Assembly: GCA_910577685.1 (NCBI GenBank)
Contig: CAJTOH010000016.1
Coordinates: 18,871 to 82,870, forward strand
Direction of reading: 5' to 3'
Length of the DNA stretch: 64,000 bases
Source of the DNA: an uncultured Dorea sp.
GTDB lineage: Bacteria > Bacillota > Clostridia > Lachnospirales > Lachnospiraceae
The notes beneath the pieces are model-generated. The model was not told the origin of the DNA. It did no database searches and worked only from the letters and a program-made list of their open reading frames with translations. Shown here piece after piece: positions 44,460-54,543 of the stretch. Each line of letters begins with the position of its first letter. The stretch's first letter is position 1. A program made the translations under genes and the position numbers.

Positions 44460-47000
44460 ATGTTTAAAAACACAAAAAAGTTTCTTATAAGCAGTGTGTG
44501 CGGTTTGGTGATACTGTGTATCGTTATTTTTGTTTGGCTCGGCTCGGCAATGAGCACAAAGAGTTACGATGCGATCAACGAAGTTGGTATGCTGTACATG
44601 TCTGAGATGAGTGTCCAATTACAACAGAAGTTTAATGCTGTCATAGACCTTCAGGTCGCAAGAGTAGAGGCTGTGATCAAGCGTACTCCGCCGCAGGAGG
44701 CCGTCTATGGGCAGGAGATGCTGGAGGATCTTTATTTGAGCGCGGAGGTTCGGGAGTTTGTGCATTTCGGTATGTACCGTAAAGACGGCGGGCACGAGAC
44801 GATTTACGGCGAAGAGGTAGAGTTTCTGAGTGAGGAGGAATTTCAGGATACATTAAATATAAGAGAAAAGATTATTACAAGCGGTTACAGCGAGAGCGGA
44901 AAGAAGCTTTTGCTGCTTGTAGTGGATGTATCTTATCCTATGAGCGACGGGAAGGTAAGCGACGTAGTGGTGGCAGGCCTGCCCATGGAGTATCTGGAGA
45001 ACGCGCTTGTTTTAGAGGGCGACGGCACCATGGTATATTCCCATATTATTCGTTTGAACGGGGAATTCGTGGTTCGAACGGGCGACGCGTTCCGTGAGAA
45101 TTATTTTTCGCGTATTGAAGAGACTGTTTCAGATAAAAGCAATACAAGCCCGGAAGAATATGTGAAAGAATTTAAGAATGCCATCAAGAAAGGCGACAAT
45201 TATTCTGCCTTGACCATCGATACATCCGGAGTCCATCAGCATATGTATGCGGCGCCCCTTGTGGGGACCGATTGGTATTTAGTATCCGTTATGCCTTACG
45301 GGGTGTTGGACGGCGTCATCATGAAACTGAATCATACCCAGCAGATTACTGTTTTGGCAGCGTGCGGCGTCATTTTGATTGCATTGACAATTATATTTAT
45401 CCGATATTACAATCTGTCCCAGCAGCAGATGAGAGAGCTTGAGAAGGCAGAGAAAAAAGCGTTTCAGGCAAGTCAGGCAAAAAGCGAATTTCTGTCCAGC
45501 ATGAGCCACGATATCCGGACGCCGATGAACGGGATTGTGGGAATGACGGCGATTGCTTTGGCGAATGTGCAGGATCCTGTACGCGTACATGACTGCTTGA
45601 AGAAGATCGGCCTGTCAAGCAGACATCTCCTTGGACTTATTAACGATGTCTTGGATATGTCGAAGATTGAGAGCGGAAAGCTGTCTTTGAACATTGATAT
45701 TCTGTCTCTCAGGGAGACCATGGAGAATATTGTGAATATTGTACAGCCGCAGGTCAGGGAGAGGGGACAGCATTTTGATATCTTTATCCGGGATATTCAG
45801 GTAGAGAATATATACTGCGACAGTGTGCGTCTGAATCAGGTGCTGATTAATCTGCTTTCCAATGCGATCAAGTTTACCCCGACGGACGGCAGGATCAACG
45901 TATATCTGAATCAGGAGGATTCGCCTTTGGGAAGCGGCCATGTGCGCTGTCATTTTCGGGTGAAGGATACGGGAATCGGGATGTCTCCGGAATTCCAGAA
46001 GAAAATATTCGACACATTTTCCCGAGAGGATTCTAAGGTACAGAAGATTGAAGGAACAGGGCTTGGCATGTCCATCACTAAGGTAATTGTGGATATGATG
46101 GGAGGAACCATTGAGGTCGAAAGCGAGCAGGGCGTGGGAAGCGAGTTCCATATTATAGTAGATTTTGAAAAGGCAGTCGTGGAAGAGATGGATATGGTGC
46201 TTCCGCCGTGGCGTCTGCTGGTAGTGGATAATAATGAGGACCTGTGCCGCAGCGCGGTGTCGGCGCTGAAAGAGATCGGTGTGGAAGCGGAATGGGCGCT
46301 GAACGGCGAACGTGCGGTTCAGATGGTCGAAGAGCATTACAGGAAGCATACGGCGTATGACGTCGTGCTTTTAGACTGGAAGATGCCGGGAATGAACGGA
46401 TTAGAGACAACCAGGGCGATCCGCAGGATTGTAGGCGACGAGCTTCCGATTCTTATCATATCAGCCTATGATTGGAGCGATATCGAGGACGAAGCACGGG
46501 CTGCCGGGGCGCATGGATTTATATCGAAACCGTTATTTAAGTCTAATCTGTATCTGGGACTGAGCCGATATATGAATGGAGGCGTTCCGGAAGAGAAGCT
46601 TGAAACGGAGAGGATAGATTTTGGAGGACTTCATATCTTGTTGGCAGAGGACAATGAGCTGAACTGGGAGATTGCGAATGAGATTCTTACGGAGGCCGGG
46701 TTCGAGGTAGACTGGGCGGAGAACGGACAAATATGTGTCGATAAATTCAAGGAGTCTCAGCCGGGGTATTATGATGCGGTTCTGATGGATATCCGTATGC
46801 CGGTTATGAACGGATATGAAGCGGCGAAAGCGCTGCGGGCCCTTGACCGTCCGGATGCGAAGCTGCCGATTATCGCAATGACGGCGGACGCATTTTCGGA
46901 GGATATTCAGCAATGTCTGGATTGCGGCATGAATGAACATGTGGCGAAACCGATCGATATACAGAAACTTATGAAGCTTTTGAAAACTTATCTTAAATAA
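44460..47000 (+). CDS. Hybrid sensor histidine kinase with two receiver domains
   Basis: An 846-residue membrane kinase from the ATG at 44460. A transmembrane helix at about 8-28 and another at about 295-315 enclose an extracellular sensor domain of some 265 residues. Then come a short coiled coil, HisKA with SMSHDIRTPMNGIVGM (H350), an ATPase domain (NQVLINLLSNAIKFTP, GTGLGMSIT) and two receivers with phospho-acceptor D639 (VVLLDWKMPGMNG) and D777 (AVLMDIRMPVMNG). There is no Hpt domain; a free Hpt protein is encoded at 49105-49458 in the same run. The signal is unknown. Confidence 0.92.
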   Translation: MFKNTKKFLISSVCGLVILCIVIFVWLGSAMSTKSYDAINEVGMLYMSEMSVQLQQKFNAVIDLQVARVEAVIKRTPPQEAVYGQEMLEDLYLSAEVREFVHFGMYRKDGGHETIYGEEVEFLSEEEFQDTLNIREKIITSGYSESGKKLLLLVVDVSYPMSDGKVSDVVVAGLPMEYLENALVLEGDGTMVYSHIIRLNGEFVVRTGDAFRENYFSRIEETVSDKSNTSPEEYVKEFKNAIKKGDNYSALTIDTSGVHQHMYAAPLVGTDWYLVSVMPYGVLDGVIMKLNHTQQITVLAACGVILIALTIIFIRYYNLSQQQMRELEKAEKKAFQASQAKSEFLSSMSHDIRTPMNGIVGMTAIALANVQDPVRVHDCLKKIGLSSRHLLGLINDVLDMSKIESGKLSLNIDILSLRETMENIVNIVQPQVRERGQHFDIFIRDIQVENIYCDSVRLNQVLINLLSNAIKFTPTDGRINVYLNQEDSPLGSGHVRCHFRVKDTGIGMSPEFQKKIFDTFSREDSKVQKIEGTGLGMSITKVIVDMMGGTIEVESEQGVGSEFHIIVDFEKAVVEEMDMVLPPWRLLVVDNNEDLCRSAVSALKEIGVEAEWALNGERAVQMVEEHYRKHTAYDVVLLDWKMPGMNGLETTRAIRRIVGDELPILIISAYDWSDIEDEARAAGAHGFISKPLFKSNLYLGLSRYMNGGVPEEKLETERIDFGGLHILLAEDNELNWEIANEILTEAGFEVDWAENGQICVDKFKESQPGYYDAVLMDIRMPVMNGYEAAKALRALDRPDAKLPIIAMTADAFSEDIQQCLDCGMNEHVAKPIDIQKLMKLLKTYLK

Positions 47001-47045
47001 AAATATCAATAATGTAGAAGGCAGAAGATTGAGGAAAAGATTTCG

Positions 47046-49073
47046 ATGAGTAAAAAGAAGAATATTTTTGAAATGAAAAAGATTTTGATTGTTGATGATT
47101 CGGAGATTAACCGTTCACTGTTATCGGATATGCTTTCTGACGAGTACGAGATCTTAGAGGCAGAGAACGGTATGGAGGCGTCGGCGATTCTGCATGACAG
47201 GGAGCAGGAGATTGCTCTGGTTCTGCTGGATATCATGATGCCGGTTATGGATGGTTTCGAGACGCTGGTGGTCATGAACAAGAATGGGTGGATTAAGGAT
47301 ATTCCGGTTATCATGATATCGGCGGAGAATGTCCCGTCATATGTGGATCGTGCATATAATCTGGGAGTACAGGATTATATCAGCCGTCCGTTTGACGAGA
47401 GGACTGTCAGGCGCAGGGTAATCAACACGATCATTCTTTTTACAAAACAGAAGGAACTGTCTCACATGGTGACGAATCAGATCATGGAGAAGGAGAACGA
47501 CAATAAGCTCATGATTGAGATTTTGTCTAATATCGTAGAGTTTCGTAATGGTGAGAGCGGTCTTCATGTGCTGCATATTAGAATGTTTACGGAGCTGATT
47601 TTAAAGTGGCTGATTAAGAAGAAGATGTATGGGATTTCTACGGAGGATATCTCTCTGATCTGTAATGCTTCTGCGCTCCATGATATTGGTAAGATTTCGA
47701 TACCGACCGAGGTGCTGAATAAGCCGGGGAGGCTTACCGACGAAGAATTTGAGATTATGAGGGAGCATGCGGCAGAGGGAGCCAGACTATTGAGCAATAT
47801 CCCCTTCAGGGAGAATGAGCCCCTGATTCGGTTGGGATTCCAGATCTGCCGGTGGCATCATGAGCGTTACGACGGAAGAGGGTATCCTGACGGACTGGAA
47901 GGAGACGAGATCCCGATCTCTGCGCAGGTTGTCGCGCTGGCGGATGTGTATGACGCGCTGACCAGTAAGCGTGTCTATAAGGACGCATATTCCCATGACA
48001 AGGCTGTGGAGATGATCATCAACGGCGAATGCGGAGCCTTTAACCCGACTCTTTTAGAGTGCCTCAAGGATATTTCGGACGCGCTGAAAGAAGAGATGCG
48101 TGTACGCTCCGAGGGCAGAAAAATGCAGGAAGAGGTGCTGGACGCCGTTGAGCAGATGGTAGAGAAGGGCGAGCTGGATGTTTCGGACAGGACGCTTAAG
48201 CTGTTGGAACGCGAACGTGTAAAATACCAGTTCTTTGCGGAACTTTCTCAGGAGATTCAGTTTGAGTACACGGTTTCTCCGGAGATGCTGATCTTGTCGG
48301 AATGGGGTGCGAATTATCTGAGTATGCCGGAGACGATTATGAACCCGCGGAAGGATTGCTTTGGTACGGAGATCTTTACGCAGAACGATTTTGAGCATCT
48401 GCTGAATAGACTTGAGAAGACGTCGCCGCAGGACCCGGTTGTGGAAGAACGGTATGTGCTTAATATCAACGGGCAGGAGCGATGGAGCAAGGTTGTTGCC
48501 CGTTCTATGTGGGGAGGCTGGGAGCCGCCGGAGTATGTGGGGGCTATCGGCAAGATCGTAGATATCCATGAGGATATGGAGAAGATGAATCATCTGGAAG
48601 TAATGGCGGCCCACGATTCCTTAACGGGACTTCTGAACCACAAGGCGGCGAAATCCCAGATCATTGCCCGGCTTAATGAGGATGAAGAGAAGAAATTTCT
48701 CCTGCTTGTGTTTGATCTGGATCATTTCAAACTGGCGAATGATACATACGGTCATCTGTTCGGAGACGAGGTGCTTAAGTTTGTATCCGATAAGCTGCGG
48801 ACTAACACCAGAGCTATTGATATTGTCGCTAGGATGGGCGGCGATGAGTTTTTGATTTTCATGCCTTATAAGGACGAGGTGGAACCTCCTGTAAAACGTA
48901 TATTCCGTCTTTTGTCTACGAGGTATGAGAAGTTTAATATCAGCGTCAGTATGGGGATTGCATGTGCGAAGGACTGCGGCGGCAACTATGATACCTTGTT
49001 CCATATGGCGGACGAGGCGCTGTACGAGGTAAAGCGCAGCGGCAGGAATAACTATTGTTTTTACCATAAATAA
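47046..49073 (+). CDS. Response regulator with HD-GYP and GGDEF domains (c-di-GMP turnover)
   Basis: A 675-residue protein that seems able both to break and to make c-di-GMP. The receiver has D62 in LLDIMMPVMDG. The HD-GYP phosphodiesterase has HDIGK (H212, D213) and HHERYDGRGYP (GYP at 279-281). A PAS-like region follows around 395-510, then the cyclase with FDLDHFKLANDTYGH and an intact GGDEF at 598-602. RAID at 589-592 is a product-inhibition site in the standard place, five residues upstream. It follows the hybrid kinase by 45 bases and is the likely output of its phosphorelay. Confidence 0.92.
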   Translation: MSKKKNIFEMKKILIVDDSEINRSLLSDMLSDEYEILEAENGMEASAILHDREQEIALVLLDIMMPVMDGFETLVVMNKNGWIKDIPVIMISAENVPSYVDRAYNLGVQDYISRPFDERTVRRRVINTIILFTKQKELSHMVTNQIMEKENDNKLMIEILSNIVEFRNGESGLHVLHIRMFTELILKWLIKKKMYGISTEDISLICNASALHDIGKISIPTEVLNKPGRLTDEEFEIMREHAAEGARLLSNIPFRENEPLIRLGFQICRWHHERYDGRGYPDGLEGDEIPISAQVVALADVYDALTSKRVYKDAYSHDKAVEMIINGECGAFNPTLLECLKDISDALKEEMRVRSEGRKMQEEVLDAVEQMVEKGELDVSDRTLKLLERERVKYQFFAELSQEIQFEYTVSPEMLILSEWGANYLSMPETIMNPRKDCFGTEIFTQNDFEHLLNRLEKTSPQDPVVEERYVLNINGQERWSKVVARSMWGGWEPPEYVGAIGKIVDIHEDMEKMNHLEVMAAHDSLTGLLNHKAAKSQIIARLNEDEEKKFLLLVFDLDHFKLANDTYGHLFGDEVLKFVSDKLRTNTRAIDIVARMGGDEFLIFMPYKDEVEPPVKRIFRLLSTRYEKFNISVSMGIACAKDCGGNYDTLFHMADEALYEVKRSGRNNYCFYHK

Positions 49074-49104
49074 AGTTCAGAAGAAAGATAGGAGGAGAAT
49101 CACA

Positions 49105-49458
49105 ATGACAGTGAAAGAATGTTACGAAGCGATGGGTGCGGACTATGAGGATGTTTTGGGAAGACTTCGGAAAGAGGAGAGAATCCAGAAATTCGTGTTG
49201 AAACTGCTGAACGATAAGAGTTATGAACTGCTTATTAATTCTATGGAGGCGGGGGAGATGAATGAAGCGTTTCGGGCGGCCCACACACTAAAGGGCGTGT
49301 GCCAGAACCTGTCGATCACAACCCTTTATCATTCCTCCGCTAAGCTGGCCGACCGTTTAAGAGACGGTCAGGAATACGGCGCGGATGTAGAGCCTCTTCT
49401 GGAACAAGTGAAGAAGGATTATACGCTTGCGATGGAGTGTATCCGGAAGCTGGCGTAA
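49105..49458 (+). CDS. Histidine phosphotransfer (Hpt) protein
   Basis: A 117-residue all-helical Hpt protein. AHTLKGVCQNLSI carries the phospho-accepting H60, and SAKLADRLRDG is the usual following helix. It supplies the phosphotransfer step that the hybrid kinase lacks, carrying phosphate from the kinase's receivers to the receiver of the HD-GYP/GGDEF protein. It is the last gene of this three-gene run and is followed by a strong terminator. Confidence 0.9.
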   Translation: MTVKECYEAMGADYEDVLGRLRKEERIQKFVLKLLNDKSYELLINSMEAGEMNEAFRAAHTLKGVCQNLSITTLYHSSAKLADRLRDGQEYGADVEPLLEQVKKDYTLAMECIRKLA

Positions 49459-49465
49459 TGAGAGT

Positions 49466-49518
49466 ACGCCTGATGTACCGTCTGGCTTTATTATGAAGAC
49501 GGCGCATCAGGCGTTTTT
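49466..49518 (+). terminator. Terminator of the phosphorelay operon
   Basis: ACGCCTGATG (49466-49475) pairs with CATCAGGCGT (49505-49514), an inner CCGTCT/AGACGG stem extends it, and a T run follows. Confidence 0.85.
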
Positions 49519-49729
49519 ATATTGAGTATCAGAATAAAATGAAATTTAGAGCGTACTCTGTTGCAAGAATACGCAAAGAATCTCAGATAAAATATACAAT
49601 ATTCGTATAAAAATGAAGGAAAATAAAAGTATAATTGCAGAAAATGCAAAAAATATAAAAAAAGCCTTGTGTTTCGGACAAAAAACCTTTAAAATGAGAG
49701 AGAAGATTATATTTAGGAGGTAGAAAGGT

Positions 49730-51064
49730 ATGTCATACGTTGATGAAGTCCTGGAGAAGGTAGTTGCAAAGAACCCGGCCGAACCAGAATTCCACCAGGC
49801 AGTAAAGGAAGTATTGGAATCATTGAGAGTGGTTGTTGAGGCGAATGAAGATAAATTCAGGAAAGACGCCCTGCTTGAGAGACTGGTAGAGCCGGAGAGA
49901 CAATTCAAGTTCCGTGTACCGTGGGTAGACGACAAGGGACAGGTTCAGGTGAATACAGGTTACCGCGTACAGTTTAACAGTGCAATCGGCCCATACAAGG
50001 GAGGTCTGCGCCTTCACCCGTCTGTGAATCTTGGAATCATCAAGTTCCTGGGATTCGAGCAGATTTTCAAGAATTCCCTGACGGGCCTTCCGATCGGAGG
50101 AGGAAAAGGCGGTTCTGATTTTGATCCGAAGGGCAAGTCAGACAGGGAAGTAATGGCTTTCTGCCAGAGCTTTATGACAGAACTTTGTAAATATATTGGC
50201 GCGGATACGGACATTCCGGCGGGCGATATCGGAACAGGAGCGAGAGAGATCGGTTATATGTTCGGACAGTATAAGAGGATCCGCGGTTTATACGAGGGCG
50301 TGCTGACCGGAAAAGGATTAAGCTACGGCGGTTCTCTTGCAAGGACGGAGGCTACGGGTTATGGGCTTCTGTATCTTACGGAAGAGATGCTTAAGCTTAA
50401 CGGCAAGGAGTTAGCAGGCAAGACGGTTGCGGTATCCGGTTCCGGCAATGTGGCGATCTATGCGGCGCAGAAAGCGCAGGAGCTGGGCGCGAAGGTTGTG
50501 ACGGCCAGCGACTCTAACGGATGGGTATATGATCCGGAAGGAATCGACGTGGAGGCGCTTAAGGAGATCAAAGAAGTCAACCGTGCAAGGCTGACAGAGT
50601 ACAAGAAGTACCGCCCGAATTCCGAGTATCATGAGGGACGCGGCGTATGGTCCGTTAAGGTGGACGTGGCTCTTCCATGTGCGACGCAGAATGAGCTTCT
50701 GCTGGAGGATGCGAAGATGCTGGTGGAGAATGGATGTATGGCCGTGGCGGAAGGCGCTAACATGCCGACTACTTTGGAGGCGACCGAGTATCTGCAGGAG
50801 CACGGCATATTATTTGCCCCGGGTAAGGCTGCAAATGCAGGAGGCGTGGCTACATCTGCTCTTGAGATGTCCCAGAACAGCGAGCGTCTAAGCTGGACGT
50901 TTGCAGAGGTGGACGCGAAGCTTAAGGATATCATGGTGAATATCTGCCATAATATGGTGGACGCGGCAGAGCGTTACGGTGCAAAGGGCAACTATGTAGT
51001 AGGCGCGAATATTGCCGGATTTGAGAAGGTCGTAGACGCCATGACGGCGCAGGGAATCGTATAA
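49730..51064 (+). CDS. gdhA: NADP-specific glutamate dehydrogenase
   Basis: A 444-residue glutamate dehydrogenase that joins ammonium to 2-oxoglutarate. Visible are RVPWVDDKGQVQVNTGYRVQF, the substrate-binding GPYKGGLRLHPSVN with its lysine, the catalytic KGGSDFDPKGKSD and the nucleotide fold VAVSGSGNVAIYAA. Its length and the NxxR start are those of the hexameric small GDH used by gut Clostridia for nitrogen assimilation. AGGAGG lies ten bases upstream. TTGTGT-N17-TAAAAT around 49667-49695 may be its promoter. It stands alone. Confidence 0.95.
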   Translation: MSYVDEVLEKVVAKNPAEPEFHQAVKEVLESLRVVVEANEDKFRKDALLERLVEPERQFKFRVPWVDDKGQVQVNTGYRVQFNSAIGPYKGGLRLHPSVNLGIIKFLGFEQIFKNSLTGLPIGGGKGGSDFDPKGKSDREVMAFCQSFMTELCKYIGADTDIPAGDIGTGAREIGYMFGQYKRIRGLYEGVLTGKGLSYGGSLARTEATGYGLLYLTEEMLKLNGKELAGKTVAVSGSGNVAIYAAQKAQELGAKVVTASDSNGWVYDPEGIDVEALKEIKEVNRARLTEYKKYRPNSEYHEGRGVWSVKVDVALPCATQNELLLEDAKMLVENGCMAVAEGANMPTTLEATEYLQEHGILFAPGKAANAGGVATSALEMSQNSERLSWTFAEVDAKLKDIMVNICHNMVDAAERYGAKGNYVVGANIAGFEKVVDAMTAQGIV

Positions 51065-51138
51065 AAGTTCCCTTTTATGCAGTTTTTATAGGAAGGAGCC
51101 TTGTTTTTGAACAAGTTACATAAAAATGGGAAAAGCAC

Positions 51139-51167
51139 TTGAATTTTTATACCAGATTTAGTACAAT
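51139..51167 (+). promoter_or_regulatory. Promoter of gap
   Basis: TTGAAT (51139-51144), a 17-base spacer and TACAAT (51162-51167) lie in the 202-bp gap before gap, leaving a leader of about 93 bases. Confidence 0.6.
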
Positions 51168-51266
51168 TATTACCAGTTGAGGATTATTTAACAATCTACT
51201 TGTGTTAAAGGCTTCACATCAATAGGACTGCGTAAACAGTTAATAAAACTTTAGGAGGAATTAATC

Positions 51267-52280
51267 ATGGCAGTAAAAGTAGCGATCAATGGATTCGGAC
51301 GTATCGGACGTCTTGCATTCAGACAGATGTTTGGAGCAGAGGGATATGAGGTTGTGGCAATCAACGACCTAACATCTCCTAAGATGCTTGCACACCTGTT
51401 AAAGTATGACTCTTCACAGGGCAGATACGCTTTATGCGACAAGGTAGAGGCGACAGAGGACTCTATCATTGTTGACGGAAAAGAGATTAAGATTTATGCA
51501 AAGGCTAACGCTGAAGAACTTCCATGGGGAGATCTGAAAGTAGACGTTGTTCTGGAGTGTACAGGTTTCTACACATCTAAAGAGAAAGCTTCCGCACATG
51601 TTAAGGCAGGCGCAAGAAAAGTTGTTATCTCCGCACCGGCAGGAAATGATCTTCCTACTATCGTTTACAATGTAAATCATGACAAGCTGACAGCAGAGGA
51701 TACTGTTATTTCCGCAGCTTCTTGTACAACAAACTGTCTTGCTCCAATGGCTAAGGCGCTTAATGATCTTGCAACCATTAAGTCAGGTATTATGTGTACA
51801 ATCCATGCATACACAGGCGATCAGATGACGCTTGACGGACCGCAGAGAAAGGGTGATTTGAGAAGATCACGTGCAGCGGCGGTTAATATCGTACCTAACA
51901 GCACAGGCGCAGCTAAGGCTATCGGTCTTGTTATCCCTGAATTGAACGGAAAACTGATCGGAGCTGCTCAGAGAATTCCGACACCTACAGGATCAACAAC
52001 TATTTTGACGGCAGTTGTTGAAGGCAATGTTACGGTTGACCAGATTAACGAGGCTATGAAGGCTGCTTCTAATGAGTCCTTCGGATACAACACAGACGAG
52101 ATCGTATCCAGTGATATCGTTGGTATGAGATATGGTTCATTGTTCGATGCTACACAGACAATGGTTTGCCCATTAGACAACGGAACAACAGAGGTTCAGG
52201 TTGTATCTTGGTACGACAATGAGAATTCTTACACAAGCCAGATGGTAAGAACAATCAAATACTTCTCTGAATTAGCATAA
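51267..52280 (+). CDS. gap: Glyceraldehyde-3-phosphate dehydrogenase
   Basis: A 337-residue phosphorylating GAPDH of glycolysis. The NAD-binding start is VAINGFGRIGRLAFRQM, and the active site is SAASCTTNCLAP with C153. HAYTGDQ and RRSRAAAVNIVP complete the phosphate-binding pockets. AGGAGG precedes the start. Codons are biased to those of highly expressed genes (many GGA, AAG, ACA), unlike the repair genes upstream. It is followed by a perfect terminator, so most transcripts end before pgk. Confidence 0.97.
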   Translation: MAVKVAINGFGRIGRLAFRQMFGAEGYEVVAINDLTSPKMLAHLLKYDSSQGRYALCDKVEATEDSIIVDGKEIKIYAKANAEELPWGDLKVDVVLECTGFYTSKEKASAHVKAGARKVVISAPAGNDLPTIVYNVNHDKLTAEDTVISAASCTTNCLAPMAKALNDLATIKSGIMCTIHAYTGDQMTLDGPQRKGDLRRSRAAAVNIVPNSTGAAKAIGLVIPELNGKLIGAAQRIPTPTGSTTILTAVVEGNVTVDQINEAMKAASNESFGYNTDEIVSSDIVGMRYGSLFDATQTMVCPLDNGTTEVQVVSWYDNENSYTSQMVRTIKYFSELA

Positions 52281-52296
52281 TTCTGGAACACCCAAA

Positions 52297-52332
52297 GGGT
52301 CCGGTCTGATAAAGGACCGGACCCTTTTTTTC
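52297..52332 (+). terminator. Rho-independent terminator after gap
   Basis: GGGTCCGGTC (52297-52306) and GACCGGACCC (52315-52324) form a perfect 10-bp stem, followed by eight T. Confidence 0.93.
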
Positions 52333-52419
52333 AAATCATAGAAAGGGGAAAGCTGTCTGAAAGAATATCCGGGTCCTGAGGGATGGATATTTTTCATGTA
52401 TGACGGCAGACATTTTTAC

Positions 52420-53613
52420 ATGCTCAATAAAAAATCAGTAGATGATATCAATGTAAAAGGTAAAAAGGTACTGGTAAGGTGTGATTTCAACGTGCCGCTT
52501 ATCGATGGGAAGATTACGGATGAGAATCGTCTGGTTGCGGCGCTTCCTACAATCAAGAAATTGATCGCCGACGGCGGAAAGATTATTCTTTGTTCACATC
52601 TTGGAAAGCCGAAGGGGGAGCCGAAGCCGGAGCTGTCTCTTGCGCCGGTGGCGAAGCGTCTCTCTGAGCTTCTTGGACAGGAAGTGAAATTTGCAGCGGA
52701 TGCAGAGGTTGTAGGCGAGAACGCAAAGGCGGCCGTAGAGGCAATGCAGGATGGGGAAGTGGTACTTCTTGAGAACACCCGCTATAGAGTTGAAGAGACG
52801 AAGAACGGCGAGGCGTTCAGCAAGGATCTCGCTTCTCTGTGTGATGTTTTTGTAAATGACGCGTTCGGAACCGCGCACCGCGCGCATTGCTCCAACGTAG
52901 GCGTGACGCAGTTTGTTGATACCGCGGCGGTAGGATATTTAATGCAGAAAGAGATTGATTTCCTTGGAAATGCAGTGAATAATCCGGAGAGACCTTTTGT
53001 TGCTATTCTCGGCGGAGCGAAGGTTTCCAGCAAGATTTCTGTTATCGAGAACCTTCTTGACAAGGTAGATACCTTGATTATTGGCGGCGGAATGTCCTAT
53101 ACATTCTCAAAGGCAGAGGGCGGAAGCGTCGGCGGATCTCTTCTTGAGGCTGATTATTGCGAGTATGCTCTCAATATGCTGAAGAAGGCAGAGGAGAAGG
53201 GCGTTAAGTTACTGCTTCCTGTGGATACTGTGATTGCCGATGATTTCTCCAATGACGCAAACAGCAAGATTGTTAAAGCAGGCGAGATTCCGGATGGATG
53301 GCAGGGTCTGGATATCGGACCGGATACCGTAAAGATTTTCTGTGATGCGGTGCAGGATGCCAAGACGGTTGTGTGGAACGGACCGATGGGGTGCTTTGAG
53401 ATGCCGAAGTTTGCCAACGGCACGGAGGCGGTTGCAAAGGCGCTGGCGGATACGAAGGCCACAACGATTATCGGCGGAGGCGATTCCGCGGCGGCAGTGA
53501 ACCAGTTGGGTTACGGCGACAAGATGACTCATATTTCAACAGGCGGAGGCGCGTCGCTTGAATTTCTGGAAGGAAAGGAATTACCGGGTGTTGCGGCGGC
53601 GAATGATAAGTAG
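52420..53613 (+). CDS. pgk: Phosphoglycerate kinase
   Basis: A 397-residue Pgk, making ATP from 1,3-bisphosphoglycerate. VLVRCDFNVPLIDGKITDENR, SHLGKPKGEPKPELSLAPVA and the C-terminal TIIGGGDSAAAVNQLG with STGGGASLEFLEG are diagnostic. The start at 52420 gives the family-typical MLNKKSVDDINVKGKK. An in-frame ATG at 52396 would add eight residues and has a GAGGG, though 12 bases away, so it remains possible. It lies 42 bases before tpiA, and I see no promoter of its own. Confidence 0.95.
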   Translation: MLNKKSVDDINVKGKKVLVRCDFNVPLIDGKITDENRLVAALPTIKKLIADGGKIILCSHLGKPKGEPKPELSLAPVAKRLSELLGQEVKFAADAEVVGENAKAAVEAMQDGEVVLLENTRYRVEETKNGEAFSKDLASLCDVFVNDAFGTAHRAHCSNVGVTQFVDTAAVGYLMQKEIDFLGNAVNNPERPFVAILGGAKVSSKISVIENLLDKVDTLIIGGGMSYTFSKAEGGSVGGSLLEADYCEYALNMLKKAEEKGVKLLLPVDTVIADDFSNDANSKIVKAGEIPDGWQGLDIGPDTVKIFCDAVQDAKTVVWNGPMGCFEMPKFANGTEAVAKALADTKATTIIGGGDSAAAVNQLGYGDKMTHISTGGGASLEFLEGKELPGVAAANDK

Positions 53614-53655
53614 AACATACCCGTAAAGAAAATATTTTAAAGGAGATTTCATATC

Positions 53656-54405
53656 ATGGCGAGAAGAAAAATTATTGCAGGTAACTGGAAGATGAACAAG
53701 ACTCCAAGCGAGGCTGTTGCGTTAGTTGAGGAATTAAAACCATTAGTAGCAAACGACGAGGTCGACGTTGTATTCTGCGTACCTGCAATTGACATTGTTC
53801 CGGTTGTCGAGGCAGCTAAGGGAAGCAATATCCAGGTTGGAGCAGAGAATATGTATTTCGAGGAGAGCGGCGCATACACAGGTGAGATTTCTCCTAATAT
53901 GCTTGTGGACGCAGGCGTTAAGTACGTTGTTCTCGGACATTCCGAGAGAAGGGAATACTTCGGTGAGTCTAATGAGGACGTCAACAAGAAGGTTCTGAAA
54001 GCATTCGAGCATGGAATTACTCCGATCATGTGCTGCGGCGAGACTTTAGAGCAGAGAGAACAGGGCGTGACCATGGACTTCATCCGTCAGCAGGTGAAGG
54101 TTGGTTTCCGGAATGTAACGGCAGATCAGGCGAAGACTGCAGTGATCGCTTATGAGCCGATCTGGGCGATTGGAACGGGCAAGACGGCTACTACGGAGCA
54201 GGCGCAGGAAGTTTGCGCAGGAATCCGCGCATGTATCGCAGAAGTATACGATGATGCGACAGCAGCGGCAATCCGTATCCAGTACGGCGGGTCGGTTAAT
54301 GCGGCTACGGCGGCGGATCTGTTTGCCCAGGCTGATATCGACGGAGGCCTTGTCGGAGGCGCTTCTTTGAAGGCTGATTTTGGAAAGATTGTGAACTATA
54401 AGTAG
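53656..54405 (+). CDS. tpiA: Triosephosphate isomerase
   Basis: A 249-residue TIM-barrel isomerase interconverting dihydroxyacetone phosphate and glyceraldehyde 3-phosphate. The substrate lysine is in AGNWKMNKTP, the histidine in LGHSERREYFGE, the catalytic glutamate in AYEPIWAIGTGK and the phosphate loop in YGGSVNAA. It has AGGAG upstream and follows pgk directly, so the two are probably one transcript ending at the hairpin at 54429. Confidence 0.96.
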   Translation: MARRKIIAGNWKMNKTPSEAVALVEELKPLVANDEVDVVFCVPAIDIVPVVEAAKGSNIQVGAENMYFEESGAYTGEISPNMLVDAGVKYVVLGHSERREYFGESNEDVNKKVLKAFEHGITPIMCCGETLEQREQGVTMDFIRQQVKVGFRNVTADQAKTAVIAYEPIWAIGTGKTATTEQAQEVCAGIRACIAEVYDDATAAAIRIQYGGSVNAATAADLFAQADIDGGLVGGASLKADFGKIVNYK

Positions 54406-54428
54406 GAAGTAAGGTTATTTATAAAAGG

Positions 54429-54467
54429 CTGTCTGATCAGAGAAGTATCCGGTCAGGCAGTTTTTTT
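54429..54467 (+). terminator. Terminator after tpiA
   Basis: CTGTCTGA (54429-54436) pairs with TCAGGCAG (54453-54460), one wobble pair, and seven T follow. Confidence 0.82.
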
Positions 54468-54543
54468 GGAAATCTTATTTTCATTTTTTATCTCTTATTG
54501 TATAATTAGGTGGTAACAGTAATCTGGCGGGAGGGTTGATTTT

